From Pseudofrankia inefficax (GTDB lineage Bacteria; Actinomycetota; Actinomycetes; Frankiales; Frankiaceae): 64,000 nt of DNA. Positions 24,972 through 33,801 of the stretch are shown here, one piece after another. The notes beneath the pieces are model-generated. The model had not been told where the DNA came from, did no database searches, and saw nothing but the letters and a program-made list of their open reading frames with translations. The stretch spans positions 5,394,001-5,458,000 of the forward strand of contig NC_014666.1 in the NCBI RefSeq assembly GCF_000166135.1, read 5' to 3'. The stretch's first letter is position 1. Each line of letters begins with the position of its first letter. Made by a program: the position numbers and the translations under genes.

Positions 24972-25817
24972 ATGGGCAACGATCTGCTCGGGATGGCCGG
25001 CCGGGTGGTCATCGTCTCCGGCGCGGCCGGCGGCGGCATCGGCACGTCGGTGGTACGGCTGGTGGCCAGCGCGGGCGCGACGGTGATCGCGGTGAGCCGG
25101 TCGCCGGAGAAGCTCGACCTGCACGTCGCCCCACTGGCCAAGGAGGGGCTGCCGGTCATCCCGGTCGCCGCCGACGCCGAGACCGACGAGGGCATCGCGC
25201 TCGCGCTGGCCGAGGCCGAGCGGGCCGACGGCGACCTGTACGGGCTGGTCAACGTCGCCGGCGGCGCCGACCCGGCGACCTGGATGCCGTCGACCCGGGT
25301 GACCAGGGACGACTGGCGCGGGCTGTTCGCCTGGAACCTGGAGACGATGTTCTTCATGAGCCAGGCGGTCGCGACGGCTTTGAAGTCACGCGGCCTGCCC
25401 GGCTCGATCGTCTCGGTCTCCTCCATCAGCGGGATGAACACGGCGCCGTTCCACATCGCCTACGGAACGGCGAAGGCGGCCCTCGTCGCGGCGACCCGCA
25501 CGATGGCGCTGGAGCTCGCGGCCGACGGCATCCGGGTGAACGCCGTCGCGCCCGGTGTCACGGCGACGCCCGCGTCACTCGCGTACGTGGAGGCCGACCC
25601 CGAGCGCGACCAGCGGGCGATCGCGATGGGCCGGCGCGGCACCCCCGAGGAACAGGCCGGCCCGATCCTCTTCCTGCTCTCCGCGTTGTCGACGTACATC
25701 ACGGGCCAGACCATCCTCACCGACGGCGGTCTGAACCTGCGCTGGACCCATCTGGGCCCGGACAACACGTCCCTGTTCCTCAAGGACGAGGAATTCCGCG
25801 CGGCCCTCACGCGATAG
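24972..25817 (+). CDS. SDR-family oxidoreductase
   Basis: A 281-residue SDR with VSGAAGGGIGTS as cofactor loop, NVAGG, SVSSISG, YGTAK and a C-terminal extension of about 25 residues after ILTDGGLNLRW. It starts 5 bp after the propeller gene and is followed by the Rieske oxygenase. A dihydrodiol or hydroxy-acid dehydrogenase role fits the position but is inferred. Confidence 0.85.
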   Translation: MGNDLLGMAGRVVIVSGAAGGGIGTSVVRLVASAGATVIAVSRSPEKLDLHVAPLAKEGLPVIPVAADAETDEGIALALAEAERADGDLYGLVNVAGGADPATWMPSTRVTRDDWRGLFAWNLETMFFMSQAVATALKSRGLPGSIVSVSSISGMNTAPFHIAYGTAKAALVAATRTMALELAADGIRVNAVAPGVTATPASLAYVEADPERDQRAIAMGRRGTPEEQAGPILFLLSALSTYITGQTILTDGGLNLRWTHLGPDNTSLFLKDEEFRAALTR

Positions 25818-25845
25818 CCCGGCCGGCCACCATTCGGAGATTGTC

Positions 25846-27219
25846 ATGACTGAGACCGTGCAGAACCTCCAGGAGACACCGCCCGAGCCGTTGTCGGCCC
25901 CGATGACGATCGACCCGGCGGCCTACCTCTCGCCCGACTACGCCAGGGCCGAACGGGACCGGCTGTGGGCGAAGGTGTGGCAGCAGGTCGACCGGGTCGA
26001 GGAGATCCCGAACGTCGGCGACTTCCTCACCTACGACATTCTCGACGACTCGTTCCTCGTCGTCCGGACCGCGCCCGACACGATCCGTGCCTATTACAAC
26101 GTGTGCTCCCACCGGGGCCGCCGGCTGGTCGACACCCCGCCTGGGAAACGCGACGCCCGGGGCCGGCGCCGCCAGTTCGTCTGCGGTTTCCACGGCTGGC
26201 GTTACGACACGGACGGCGTCTGTACCTTCGCCGCCGAGCGGGAGGACTGGGGCTGCGCGCTGACCGACGACCTGATCCGCCTCAAGGAGGTCAGGGTCGA
26301 CACCTGGGGCGGCTGGATCTTCCTCAACCTCGACCCGGACTGCGGGCCGCTGCGGGAGTACCTGGAACCGGCGGCGACCCTGCTGGCGCCGTTCCAGCTG
26401 GAGAACATGCGCTACCGGTGGCGAAAGTGGCTGGTCTTCGACTGCAACTGGAAGGTCGCGCTGGAGGCCTTCATGGAGACCTACCACGTGCCGTACACCC
26501 ACCCGGAGTTCATGACGTTCGGCGGCTTCCTCGGCTGGGCCCGCTCGCAGGGCCGGCACAGCAACATCGGCTACGACGCCCCCAAGGGAATGGAGGAGAA
26601 CCAGGCGAAGCTGCGGCTCGGCGCCGGCCCGGACGCCCGCCTGTCCACGGCCGAGCTGCAGAACTTCACCTGGGAGAACTCGAACACCAACACCACCTGG
26701 ACGCTGGTCGAGGCCGCGCGCCGGCTCGTCGACGAGCTGCCGGAGGGAACGCCGTCCGACCAGGTGCTGCGGCACTGGCTGGACTCGGCCCGCGCTACCG
26801 ACGAGGCACGGGGCGTGGTCTGGCCGACCATCGAGCCCGCCGCCGTCGCCGCCAGCGGCACCGCGTGGCAGATCTTCCCGAACTTCCAGATCGGGCATGC
26901 TCCGAACAACATGCTCTGCTACAGCGCCCGGCCGTATGGCTACGACCCGGACAAATGCGTCTTCGAGGCCGCCGTCTACGAGCTGTTCCCGCCCGGCGAG
27001 GAGCCGAAGACGCAGTGGGAGTACACACCGGCCGACGACCCGGGCTGGCGCACCGTCCTGCCCCAGGACTTCGCCAACATGGCCGCGGTGCAGCAGGGCA
27101 TGAAGTCACGCGGTTTCGCCGGGCCGAAACCCAACCCGTATCGCGAGCGCAGCGTCGTGAGCCTGCACCACAATCTCGCGAAGTACCTCGGCACCGGCGA
27201 GCCAAGCGAGCTCGGCTGA
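25846..27219 (+). CDS. Rieske-type aromatic-ring-hydroxylating oxygenase, alpha subunit
   Basis: A 457-residue oxygenase component. The Rieske cluster ligands are CSHRGRRL (Cys, His) and CGFHGWRY (Cys, His). The catalytic iron site is NWKVALEAFMETYHVPYTHP, with two His spaced as usual. It hydroxylates or demethylates an aromatic or alicyclic substrate. No beta subunit or dedicated reductase is adjacent, so it is probably an alpha-only type served by electron carriers encoded elsewhere. It lies between an SDR and an aldehyde dehydrogenase. Confidence 0.9.
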   Translation: MTETVQNLQETPPEPLSAPMTIDPAAYLSPDYARAERDRLWAKVWQQVDRVEEIPNVGDFLTYDILDDSFLVVRTAPDTIRAYYNVCSHRGRRLVDTPPGKRDARGRRRQFVCGFHGWRYDTDGVCTFAAEREDWGCALTDDLIRLKEVRVDTWGGWIFLNLDPDCGPLREYLEPAATLLAPFQLENMRYRWRKWLVFDCNWKVALEAFMETYHVPYTHPEFMTFGGFLGWARSQGRHSNIGYDAPKGMEENQAKLRLGAGPDARLSTAELQNFTWENSNTNTTWTLVEAARRLVDELPEGTPSDQVLRHWLDSARATDEARGVVWPTIEPAAVAASGTAWQIFPNFQIGHAPNNMLCYSARPYGYDPDKCVFEAAVYELFPPGEEPKTQWEYTPADDPGWRTVLPQDFANMAAVQQGMKSRGFAGPKPNPYRERSVVSLHHNLAKYLGTGEPSELG

Positions 27220-27273
27220 GCTTTCCCTGGCGCGGCGGCCGCCCTCCAGGTGTCAGAAAGGAATGACGGGACC

Positions 27274-28704
27274 ATGCGCGAGTACCTGAAGTTCTACATC
27301 GACGGCAAGTGGACCGACCCGGCCGGCACGGCGACGTTCGAGGTCGTGAACCCGGCGACCGAGGAGGTCTGCGGCACCGTCGCGCTCGGCTCGGCCGGCG
27401 ACGTGGACCGGGCGGTCGCGGCCGCCCGCAAGGCGTTCCCCGGCTGGGCGGCGAGCAGCCGGGAGGACCGGCTGGACCTGCTTCAGCGGATCCTGGACGA
27501 GTACCAGAAGCGTGCCGGCGATCTCGCCGCGGCGCTGACCGAGGAGATGGGCGCCCCGGCGTCGCTCGCGGGCGGCTTCCAGGTGGGCCTCGGCGCCGGG
27601 CACCTGACCACGGCGATCGAGCTGCTGCGGACCTTCGTCTTCGAGGAGCAGCGCGGCGCCACCCTGGTGGTCCGGGAGCCGATCGGCGTCTGCGGGCTGA
27701 TCACGCCGTGGAACTGGCCGATGAACCAGATCGCCGTCAAGGTGTTCCCCGCGCTCGCGACCGGCTGCACGGTGGTGCTCAAGCCGTCGGAGCGCTCGCC
27801 GTTCACCGGGCAGATCCTCGCCGAGATCCTGCACGCCGCGGGCGTTCCGGCCGGGGTGTTCAACCTGGTCCAGGGCGACGGCCCCAGCGTCGGCGTTCCG
27901 CTGTCCGCGCACCCGGGCGTCGACATGGTCTCCTTCACCGGCTCGACCCGGGCCGGCGTCGAGATCGCCCGCAACGCCGCCCCGACCGTCAAGCGGGTCA
28001 CCCAGGAGCTGGGCGGCAAGGGCCCCAACATCATCCTCGACGACGCGGACTTCGCCGCGAACGTGGCCAAGGGCGTCGGCAGCATGATGGGCAACTCGGG
28101 CCAGACCTGCAGCGCCCCGTCCCGGATGCTGGTGCCCGGCGACCGGATGGCCGAGGCCATCGACGCCGCGCGCGCCGCCGCCGCGCAGATCACGGTCGGT
28201 GACCCGAACGGCGAGGTCGTCATCGGCCCGGTCGTCGCCGCCAGCCAGTTCGACAAGATCCAGTCACTCATCCAGCGCGGCATCGACGAGGGCGCGACCC
28301 TCGTCGCCGGCGGGCCCGGCCGCCCGGACGGCCTGACCAGGGGCTTCTACGTGCGGCCGACCGTGTTCGCGGACGTCAAGAACGACATGACGATCGCCCG
28401 CGAGGAGATCTTCGGCCCGGTGCTGACGATCATCGGCTACGACAGCGTCGAGGACGCCATCGAGATCGCCAACGACACCGAGTACGGCCTCGCCGGCTAC
28501 GTCGCCGGCGCGGACCTCGACGCGTGCCGTGCCGTCGCCCGCCGGATCCGGGCCGGCTGGGTCGGGATCAACGACGCGTTCGACTTCCAGTGCCCGTTCG
28601 GCGGCTACAAGCAGAGCGGCAACGGCCGCGAGTGGGGCGAGTTCGGCTTCCAGGAGTACCTGGAGACCAAGGGCATCCTCGGGTACGCCGGGGCGGGCTC
28701 GTGA
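27274..28704 (+). CDS. Aldehyde dehydrogenase family protein
   Basis: A 476-residue NAD(P)-dependent aldehyde dehydrogenase. It has ITPWNWPMNQ, SFTGSTRAG, the general-base Glu of ELGGKGPN and the nucleophile Cys of NSGQTCSAPSRM. The ATG at 27274 gives the normal N-terminus (MREYLKFYIDGKW); GTG 27250 is in frame. It oxidises an aldehyde to the acid ahead of CoA activation. Its stop overlaps the start of the next SDR in GTGA. Confidence 0.9.
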   Translation: MREYLKFYIDGKWTDPAGTATFEVVNPATEEVCGTVALGSAGDVDRAVAAARKAFPGWAASSREDRLDLLQRILDEYQKRAGDLAAALTEEMGAPASLAGGFQVGLGAGHLTTAIELLRTFVFEEQRGATLVVREPIGVCGLITPWNWPMNQIAVKVFPALATGCTVVLKPSERSPFTGQILAEILHAAGVPAGVFNLVQGDGPSVGVPLSAHPGVDMVSFTGSTRAGVEIARNAAPTVKRVTQELGGKGPNIILDDADFAANVAKGVGSMMGNSGQTCSAPSRMLVPGDRMAEAIDAARAAAAQITVGDPNGEVVIGPVVAASQFDKIQSLIQRGIDEGATLVAGGPGRPDGLTRGFYVRPTVFADVKNDMTIAREEIFGPVLTIIGYDSVEDAIEIANDTEYGLAGYVAGADLDACRAVARRIRAGWVGINDAFDFQCPFGGYKQSGNGREWGEFGFQEYLETKGILGYAGAGS

Positions 28705-29621
28705 CCGAACGCGGGTTCGACGGCCGGGTGGCCGTCGTCACCGGCGGTGGCCGGGGCCTGGGGCGGGAGTACGCGCTGCTGCTGGCCTCGGAGGGCGCCC
28801 AGGTCGTCGTCAACGACCTGGGCGCCGCCATCGACGGCGACGGCGCCGACGCGGCCCCCGCCGACCAGGTCGTCGCCGAGATCACGGCGCGGGGCGGCCA
28901 GGCGGTCGCCTGCGCCGCGTCCGTGGCGACCCCGGCCGGCGCCGAGGAGATCATCGGGACGGCACTCGACAGCTTCGGGCGCGTCGACGTCCTCGTGCAC
29001 AACGCCGGCAACACCCGGCGGGTCGCGCTGGACGAGATCTCCGAGGAGGACTTCCGGGCCGTGGTCGACGTGCACCTGCTCGGTGGCTTCCACGTCGTGC
29101 GGGCGGCGTTCCCCCGGATGGCCGCGGCCGGCTACGGCCGGATCGTGCTGACCTCGTCGATCGGCGGGCTCTACGGCAACCACAACGTCGTCGGCTACAG
29201 CGCGGCCAAGGCGGGGCTGATCGGGCTCAGCAACGTCGTCGCCCTGGAGGGCGCGGCCCGGGGCGTGCGCAGCAACGTCATCGTCCCCGCCGCCGTGACC
29301 CGGCTCGCCGTCGGCCATGACACGTCGCGGTTCCCGCCGATGCAGCCCGGGCTGGTCGCGCCGGTCGTCGGCTGGCTGGCGCACGAGTCCTGCTCCGTCA
29401 CCGGTGAGATCTACGTGGCGCTGGCCGGCCGGGTGGCCAGGGCGTTCGTCGCCGAGACGGAGGGCGTCTACCAGCCGTCGTGGACCATCGACGAGGTCGG
29501 CGCGCGGATCGACGCCATCCGGGACCCCAGCAGCCAGTGGGCACTGGCGCCGGTCCCGTCCGGCTTCGTCGAGCACCTGGACCGCAGCTTCGCGATGGCC
29601 AGGCAGGGCGCGGCCTCGTAG
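28701..29621 (+). CDS. SDR-family protein, MFE-2-type hydroxyacyl-CoA dehydrogenase-like
   Basis: A 306-residue SDR. VVTGGGRGLGREYALLLASE and VVVNDLG match the dehydrogenase part of multifunctional beta-oxidation enzymes (3-hydroxyacyl-CoA dehydrogenases). HNAG, LTSSIGG and YSAAK complete the active site. A C-terminal extension of about 50 residues is also typical of that group. GTG 28701 overlaps the aldehyde dehydrogenase stop, implying coupled translation. Confidence 0.85.
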   Translation: MTERGFDGRVAVVTGGGRGLGREYALLLASEGAQVVVNDLGAAIDGDGADAAPADQVVAEITARGGQAVACAASVATPAGAEEIIGTALDSFGRVDVLVHNAGNTRRVALDEISEEDFRAVVDVHLLGGFHVVRAAFPRMAAAGYGRIVLTSSIGGLYGNHNVVGYSAAKAGLIGLSNVVALEGAARGVRSNVIVPAAVTRLAVGHDTSRFPPMQPGLVAPVVGWLAHESCSVTGEIYVALAGRVARAFVAETEGVYQPSWTIDEVGARIDAIRDPSSQWALAPVPSGFVEHLDRSFAMARQGAAS

Positions 29622-29666
29622 GTCGCCTGCCGGATTCCCGACCCGAACTCCGCGGGAAGGCGTTGC

Positions 29667-30538
29667 GTGCAGATGGTGAACACCACGGTCGCGACGGTGC
29701 TGGACGCCACGCTCGCCGCAAACCAGTGACCACAGCGCTCCGGCCGCGCGCCGCGCCTGCTCGTCGAGTTCGGCGTAGCTCCAGACGCCCGAGGCGGCCT
29801 CGATCGCCGGGGCCTCCGGTGTGGAGCGGCGGCGGCGACACCTCCGACGCCCTGCGCCAGGCCTTCGCGGCCGCGCACGGCCTCGTTCCCCGCGCGACCT
29901 ACGGCCTCACGGAGGCGCCGACGGTGGTGTCGATCGACCCGCCGGGCGACGAGTGGCGCCCGGGCGGCAGCGGGCGCGTGCTGCCGCAGTACGACGTCGC
30001 GGCCTACGACGACGCGGGGCAACGCCTGCCGGCCGGCGAGACCGGGGAGCTGCGCCTGCGCGGCGCGACCCGCGGCGTCTGGACCGGAGCCTGGCGGCCG
30101 CCGCTCGGCTACTGGGACGACGGCGCCGTGCGGGCACCCGAGACCGGGCCGGTCCCGACCGGCGACGTCGGCACCGTCGACGCGGACGGCTGGCTACGGG
30201 TACTGGACCGCAAGAAGCTGGTGATCATCCGCGGCGGCGCGAACGTCTACCCGCTGGAGGTCGAGCGCGTCATCGGCGGCCACCCGGGAGTCGCCCGGGT
30301 GGCTGTCTGCGGCGTGCCCGACGAGCGGCTCGGCCAACGGGTCGCCGCCGTGGTCGAGCGCGTGGGGCCGCCGCTCGACGTCGCCGAACTAGACGCCCTG
30401 TGCCGCCGCGACCTCGCGGGCTACAAGGTGCCGGAGGTCTGGTCCGTCGTCGACGCCCTCCCGGTCAACGCGATGGGCAAAGTCTCCCGCGTAGGCCTCA
30501 CCGACCTCGTCGAACAGCACCGGCTACCCAACCCCTGA
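29667..30538 (+). pseudogene. Decayed AMP-forming acyl-CoA ligase with internal inversion
   Basis: Three pieces of one class I adenylating enzyme are visible. A plus-strand start (GTG 29667 or ATG 29673, MVNTTVATVLDATLAANQ) ends at a TGA at 29727. Bases about 29728-29825 encode, on the opposite strand, the N-terminal segment TPEAPAIEAASGVWSYAELD and DEQARRAAGALW. From about 29820 the plus strand encodes the C-terminal half: SGGGDTSDALRQAF, YGLTEAP, GDVGTVDADGWL and the closing PVNAMGKVSR. The middle of the enzyme, including the P-loop, is missing, so it cannot be a working ligase. CCACA (29730) and TGTGG (29820) bound the inverted piece. It is last in the plus-strand catabolic run. Confidence 0.75.
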
Positions 30539-30556
30539 TCGAGGCGGCCCCAGCCC

Positions 30557-30617
30557 GGCCGAGTGATCGCCGGGGCAGCCAGGCCGAGTGATCGCCGAGC
30601 CGGCCGAGTGATCGCCG
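30557..30617. repeat. Three copies of GGCCGAGTGATCGCCG
   Basis: Exact 16-mers at 30557-30572, 30582-30597 and 30602-30617. Each contains GTGATCGCC, the tip sequence of the dispersed inverted repeat that follows at 30629. They look like repeated or nested element ends. Confidence 0.75.
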
Positions 30618-30628
30618 TTTTCGCGTCA

Positions 30629-30702
30629 TGATCGCGTTTGAGCCCTGGGGTGGTCGTGGAAACGCGCGCTCTACTACCATCCCAGGGCCGAAACGGCGAT
30701 CA
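30629..30702. repeat. 74-bp dispersed inverted repeat, copy 2
   Basis: Left arm from TGATCGCGTTTGAGCCCTGG and right arm ending CAGGGCCGAAACGGCGATCA are complementary at about 24 of 29 positions. The length and both tips match the copies at 10204 and 61996. An extra partial left tip lies at 30609. It lies between tandem plus-strand genes. Confidence 0.8.
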
Positions 30703-30847
30703 AAAGCACGCGGGAGCAGCCGCGCCAGGCCGCCGACACAGGCGATCCACCGCGGCCGGCAGGTTTTCCTGGCAAGTCGGGCATCCGACGTCCGGTGAGG
30801 CGGTCGTCTCCTGCGCCGGCCGCCCGTCGCTCGGGCATGATGCTCAG

Positions 30848-31975
30848 GTGCTGAGCGTGCCTCGTAGCTGGTCGGAGCTGACCCCTGGCTGGATGACGGC
30901 GGCGCTCGCCGACGTGTGTCCCGGCGCCCTCGTCGAGGCGGTCGAGGTCGATGACGTCGCGGACGGGACCAACAGTCGGGCCAGGGTAAGGCTGCGCTAC
31001 GCGTCCGGCGCCGGCCCGGAGCGGGTGTTCGTCAAGCGGGAGGGCCGGATGTTCAACCGGCTGGCCCTGACCGCCCTCGGCGCCCGGGAGACCGAGTCCC
31101 GTCTCGTGGCCTCGGGGCTGGCGCTGCCGCTCGAACATCCCGCCTTCTACGCCGCCGCGGTCGACCGGAGCCGGCTGGCGGCGGTGACGGTGATGGAGGA
31201 CGTGACGCTGCGCGGTGCCCGGCCGAACGACGCGACCGTGGCCTTGGACGTCGATCAGGTGCGTACCGGTCTGCTCGGCCTGGCCAGGCTGCATGCCGCG
31301 TACTGGGGTGGGCCGCTGCCAGACCAACTGGCGTTCGTGCGTCCGTGGCAGGTCGGGCGAGTCTGGGCGCCGGTGTCGTGGACCAGCCTTGCCCGGGCGC
31401 TGCGCCTGCTGCGGACCGGCGGGCACGGCCTGCTGATCCCGCCGGGCGTGGACGCGGGTGTGGTCGAGCGCGGTTTCCGCGGCTGGGCCACGATCGCCGC
31501 GAAACACCCGCGGACGCTGCTGCACGGCGACCCGCACCTGGCGAACACCTACGCCCTGCCGTCGGGCGTCACCGGTTTCTACGACTGGCAGCTGATCCGA
31601 ACCGGCAACTGGTCCCACGATGTCGGCTACTTCCTGGTCTCCAGCCTCAGCACCGCCGACCGGCGCGACCACGAGCGCGACCTGCTCGCCGACTACCTGG
31701 CGGAGCTCACCGGCCAGGGCGCGCCCGCCCCGGATTTCGCCGAGGCCTGGGCGCTCTATCGCCAGACGCCCGTGTTCGGCCTCGGTACCTGGCTGCACAC
31801 CCTGTCCGGCGGTGGCTTCCAGCCGCTCGACGTGTGCCTGGCCGTCATCGAGCGCTTCGCGACGGCCCACGCCGACCACGCGCGAACCTGGTCACCGCCA
31901 CCCCAACGCCGTACCGGTACCCCGCTGAGAACCGATCACGACGAGCCCGCCCCGACCGGCACACCGAACCTCTGA
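30848..31975 (+). CDS. APH/ecdysteroid-kinase-like phosphotransferase
   Basis: A 375-residue kinase-fold protein of the aminoglycoside phosphotransferase/ecdysteroid kinase-like group. It has VFVKREGRMFN (ATP-binding Lys), VMEDV, the catalytic loop LLHGDPHLANTYAL, and the metal-binding FYDWQLIRTGNWSHDVGY. Members phosphorylate hydroxyl groups on small molecules or sterol-like compounds. GTG 30848 is in frame and gives the expected N-terminus. A related gene lies at 46109. The last about 35 residues are Pro/Arg-rich and probably disordered. Confidence 0.78.
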   Translation: MLSVPRSWSELTPGWMTAALADVCPGALVEAVEVDDVADGTNSRARVRLRYASGAGPERVFVKREGRMFNRLALTALGARETESRLVASGLALPLEHPAFYAAAVDRSRLAAVTVMEDVTLRGARPNDATVALDVDQVRTGLLGLARLHAAYWGGPLPDQLAFVRPWQVGRVWAPVSWTSLARALRLLRTGGHGLLIPPGVDAGVVERGFRGWATIAAKHPRTLLHGDPHLANTYALPSGVTGFYDWQLIRTGNWSHDVGYFLVSSLSTADRRDHERDLLADYLAELTGQGAPAPDFAEAWALYRQTPVFGLGTWLHTLSGGGFQPLDVCLAVIERFATAHADHARTWSPPPQRRTGTPLRTDHDEPAPTGTPNL

Positions 31976-32212
31976 GCCCGTCGATTTTGATCGAGGGGCG
32001 TGCGTACGCCCCCACGCCACGCCCTGTCGACGACGCGAGCTAGCTCGACGTCAGGTACTCCCCGCCTGTTCGAGGTGTCGACGGACACTCGTTGCCACGA
32101 TCGGGCCCTGTGCCGGGTCGCCGATCGACGGTCAACGCCGGGCCGCGCCGTACGACGATGCGAAGCGCGACAGGCCGTGCCCGGTATTCGGCCCCGGTGG
32201 GAGACTCATCGC

Positions 32213-33667
32213 GTGATCGACGGGGGCGACCGACACGCCGTGAAAGGCGAACCCGACGGCTGGGACTTCTTCATCTCCTACACCACGGCTGACGAGGCGT
32301 GGGCGGAGTGGATCGCCTGGCAGCTGGACGAGGCCGGCTACCGGGTCCTCATCCAGGCCTGGGACTTCGTCCCGGGAACGAACTTCAAGATTCGCATGCA
32401 GGAAGGCGTGCAGCGCGCGCGACGCACCGTCGCCGTGCTGTCCACCGCCTACCTGTCCTCGGTCTACGGCGAAAGCGAATGGCAGGCCGCCCACGACGCC
32501 GACCCGCGCGGCTTCGAACGCAGGCTCGTGCCCGTCCGCGTCGAGGACTGTCCCAGGCCAGGACTACTGGGACCCATCGTCTCCATCGACCTGTTCGACC
32601 GCGACCCTGACACGGCCAGCCGCCATCTGCTCGACCGCGTGCGCCACGCCGTCACCGGCACCGCCAAACCCACCACACCGCCCAGCTTCCCCATCCACCG
32701 CGTAAACCCGCCGGCCACCGAACCCACCTTTCCCCCCGACAAACCGTCACCACGCCCGGCCGCCGAGCCGAACAAACAACAAGCCCTCGCCGACCTGCTC
32801 ACCGAGCGACGGCGCGCCCTCGGCCCCGACCATGCCGACACTCTCGCCACCGCGGATGAACTCGCCGTCGCGCTGTACACGCTGGCCGACTATCAGGCGG
32901 CCCGCCCGCTGTTCGAGGACACCTTGCAGCGCCGTCGGCGCATCCTCGGCCCCGACGACACCGGGACCCTCACGACGGCCGACAGACTCGCGGCCACGCT
33001 GACCTGGCTGGCCGAGTATCTCGAGGCCCGGCCGCTGTTCGAGGACACCCTGGAACGCCGCCAGCGCGTCCTCGGTCCCGACCAGGCGGCCACCCTCGCG
33101 ACCGCCCACGGGCTCGCCGCCACGCTGACCTGGCTCGCGGACCACCGGACGGCCCGGCCCCTGTTCGAGGACACCCTGGAGCGCAGGCGGCGCGTCCTCG
33201 GCCCCGACGACGTCAACACCCTCACCACCGCCCACGAACTCGCCGTGACGCTGTACACGCTGGCGGAGTATCAGGCGGCCCGGTTGCTGTTCGAGGACAC
33301 CCTGGAGCGCAGGCGCCGCGTCTTCGGCGCCGACCAGGCGGCCACCCTCGCGACCGCCCACGGGCTCGCCGCCACGCTGACCTGGCTGGCGGACTATCGG
33401 GCGGCCCGGCCGGTGTTCGAGGACACCTTGGAGCGCCGACGGCGCGTCCTCGGCGCCGACGACGTCGACACCCTCACCACCGCCCATGAACTGGCCGCCA
33501 CGCTGACCTGGCTCGCGGACCATCGGGCGGCCCGGTCGCTGTACGAGGACACGGCACAGCGCCGCCGGCGCGTCCTCGGGCCCGACCACGCCGACACCCT
33601 CGCGACCGCCCACGAACTCGATCTCGCGCGCAAGCGGCCACGGCGGCGCGTGTTCCGTGGTGCGTAG
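32213..33667 (+). CDS. TIR domain protein with tetratricopeptide (kinesin light-chain-like) repeats
   Basis: 484 residues. Residues about 17-150 form a TIR domain (DFFISYTTADEAWAEWIAWQ, IQAWDFVPGTNF, LSTAYLSSVYGESEW, with a Glu at the usual NADase-type position). A Pro-rich linker follows, then six full 42-residue TPR units and a partial seventh, each near LAxTLTWLADYRAARPLFED plus TLERRRRVLGPD. Bacterial TIR proteins often cleave NAD+ or signal in immunity, with repeats acting as sensor. No NTPase domain is present. GTG 32213 follows GGGAG. The neighbours give no partner. Confidence 0.85.
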   Translation: MIDGGDRHAVKGEPDGWDFFISYTTADEAWAEWIAWQLDEAGYRVLIQAWDFVPGTNFKIRMQEGVQRARRTVAVLSTAYLSSVYGESEWQAAHDADPRGFERRLVPVRVEDCPRPGLLGPIVSIDLFDRDPDTASRHLLDRVRHAVTGTAKPTTPPSFPIHRVNPPATEPTFPPDKPSPRPAAEPNKQQALADLLTERRRALGPDHADTLATADELAVALYTLADYQAARPLFEDTLQRRRRILGPDDTGTLTTADRLAATLTWLAEYLEARPLFEDTLERRQRVLGPDQAATLATAHGLAATLTWLADHRTARPLFEDTLERRRRVLGPDDVNTLTTAHELAVTLYTLAEYQAARLLFEDTLERRRRVFGADQAATLATAHGLAATLTWLADYRAARPVFEDTLERRRRVLGADDVDTLTTAHELAATLTWLADHRAARSLYEDTAQRRRRVLGPDHADTLATAHELDLARKRPRRRVFRGA

Positions 33668-33749
33668 CCAGTTGGGCGGCGAGGCGGACGGACACCCACC
33701 GCCAGCGCCGACAGTCGGCGCGGCGGCGCGAGCGGCCGAGAGACAGGGC

Positions 33750-33782
33750 GGAGGGCGGCCGCCGGACCGGTGGCCGCCCTCC
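33750..33782. terminator. Bidirectional terminator hairpin
   Basis: GGAGGGCGGCC (33750-33760) and GGCCGCCCTCC (33772-33782) pair perfectly around 11 nt, between the converging TIR-TPR and solute-binding-protein genes. No T-tract follows, as is usual in high-GC actinobacteria. Confidence 0.7.
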
Positions 33783-33801
33783 GAGGCTTGGAAACCCTGG
33801 G

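Larger units (their letters stand above)
30539..30847. other. 309-bp intergenic region rich in repeats
   Basis: Contains three GGCCGAGTGATCGCCG copies and the second dispersed inverted repeat, described separately, then about 140 bp without recognisable features before the phosphotransferase start. Confidence 0.5.

Noticed and set aside
29398-29841. Minus-strand protein gene opposite the ligase remnant
   Set aside because: The only coding signal is the short inverted ligase segment in another frame; the rest is low-complexity shadow.
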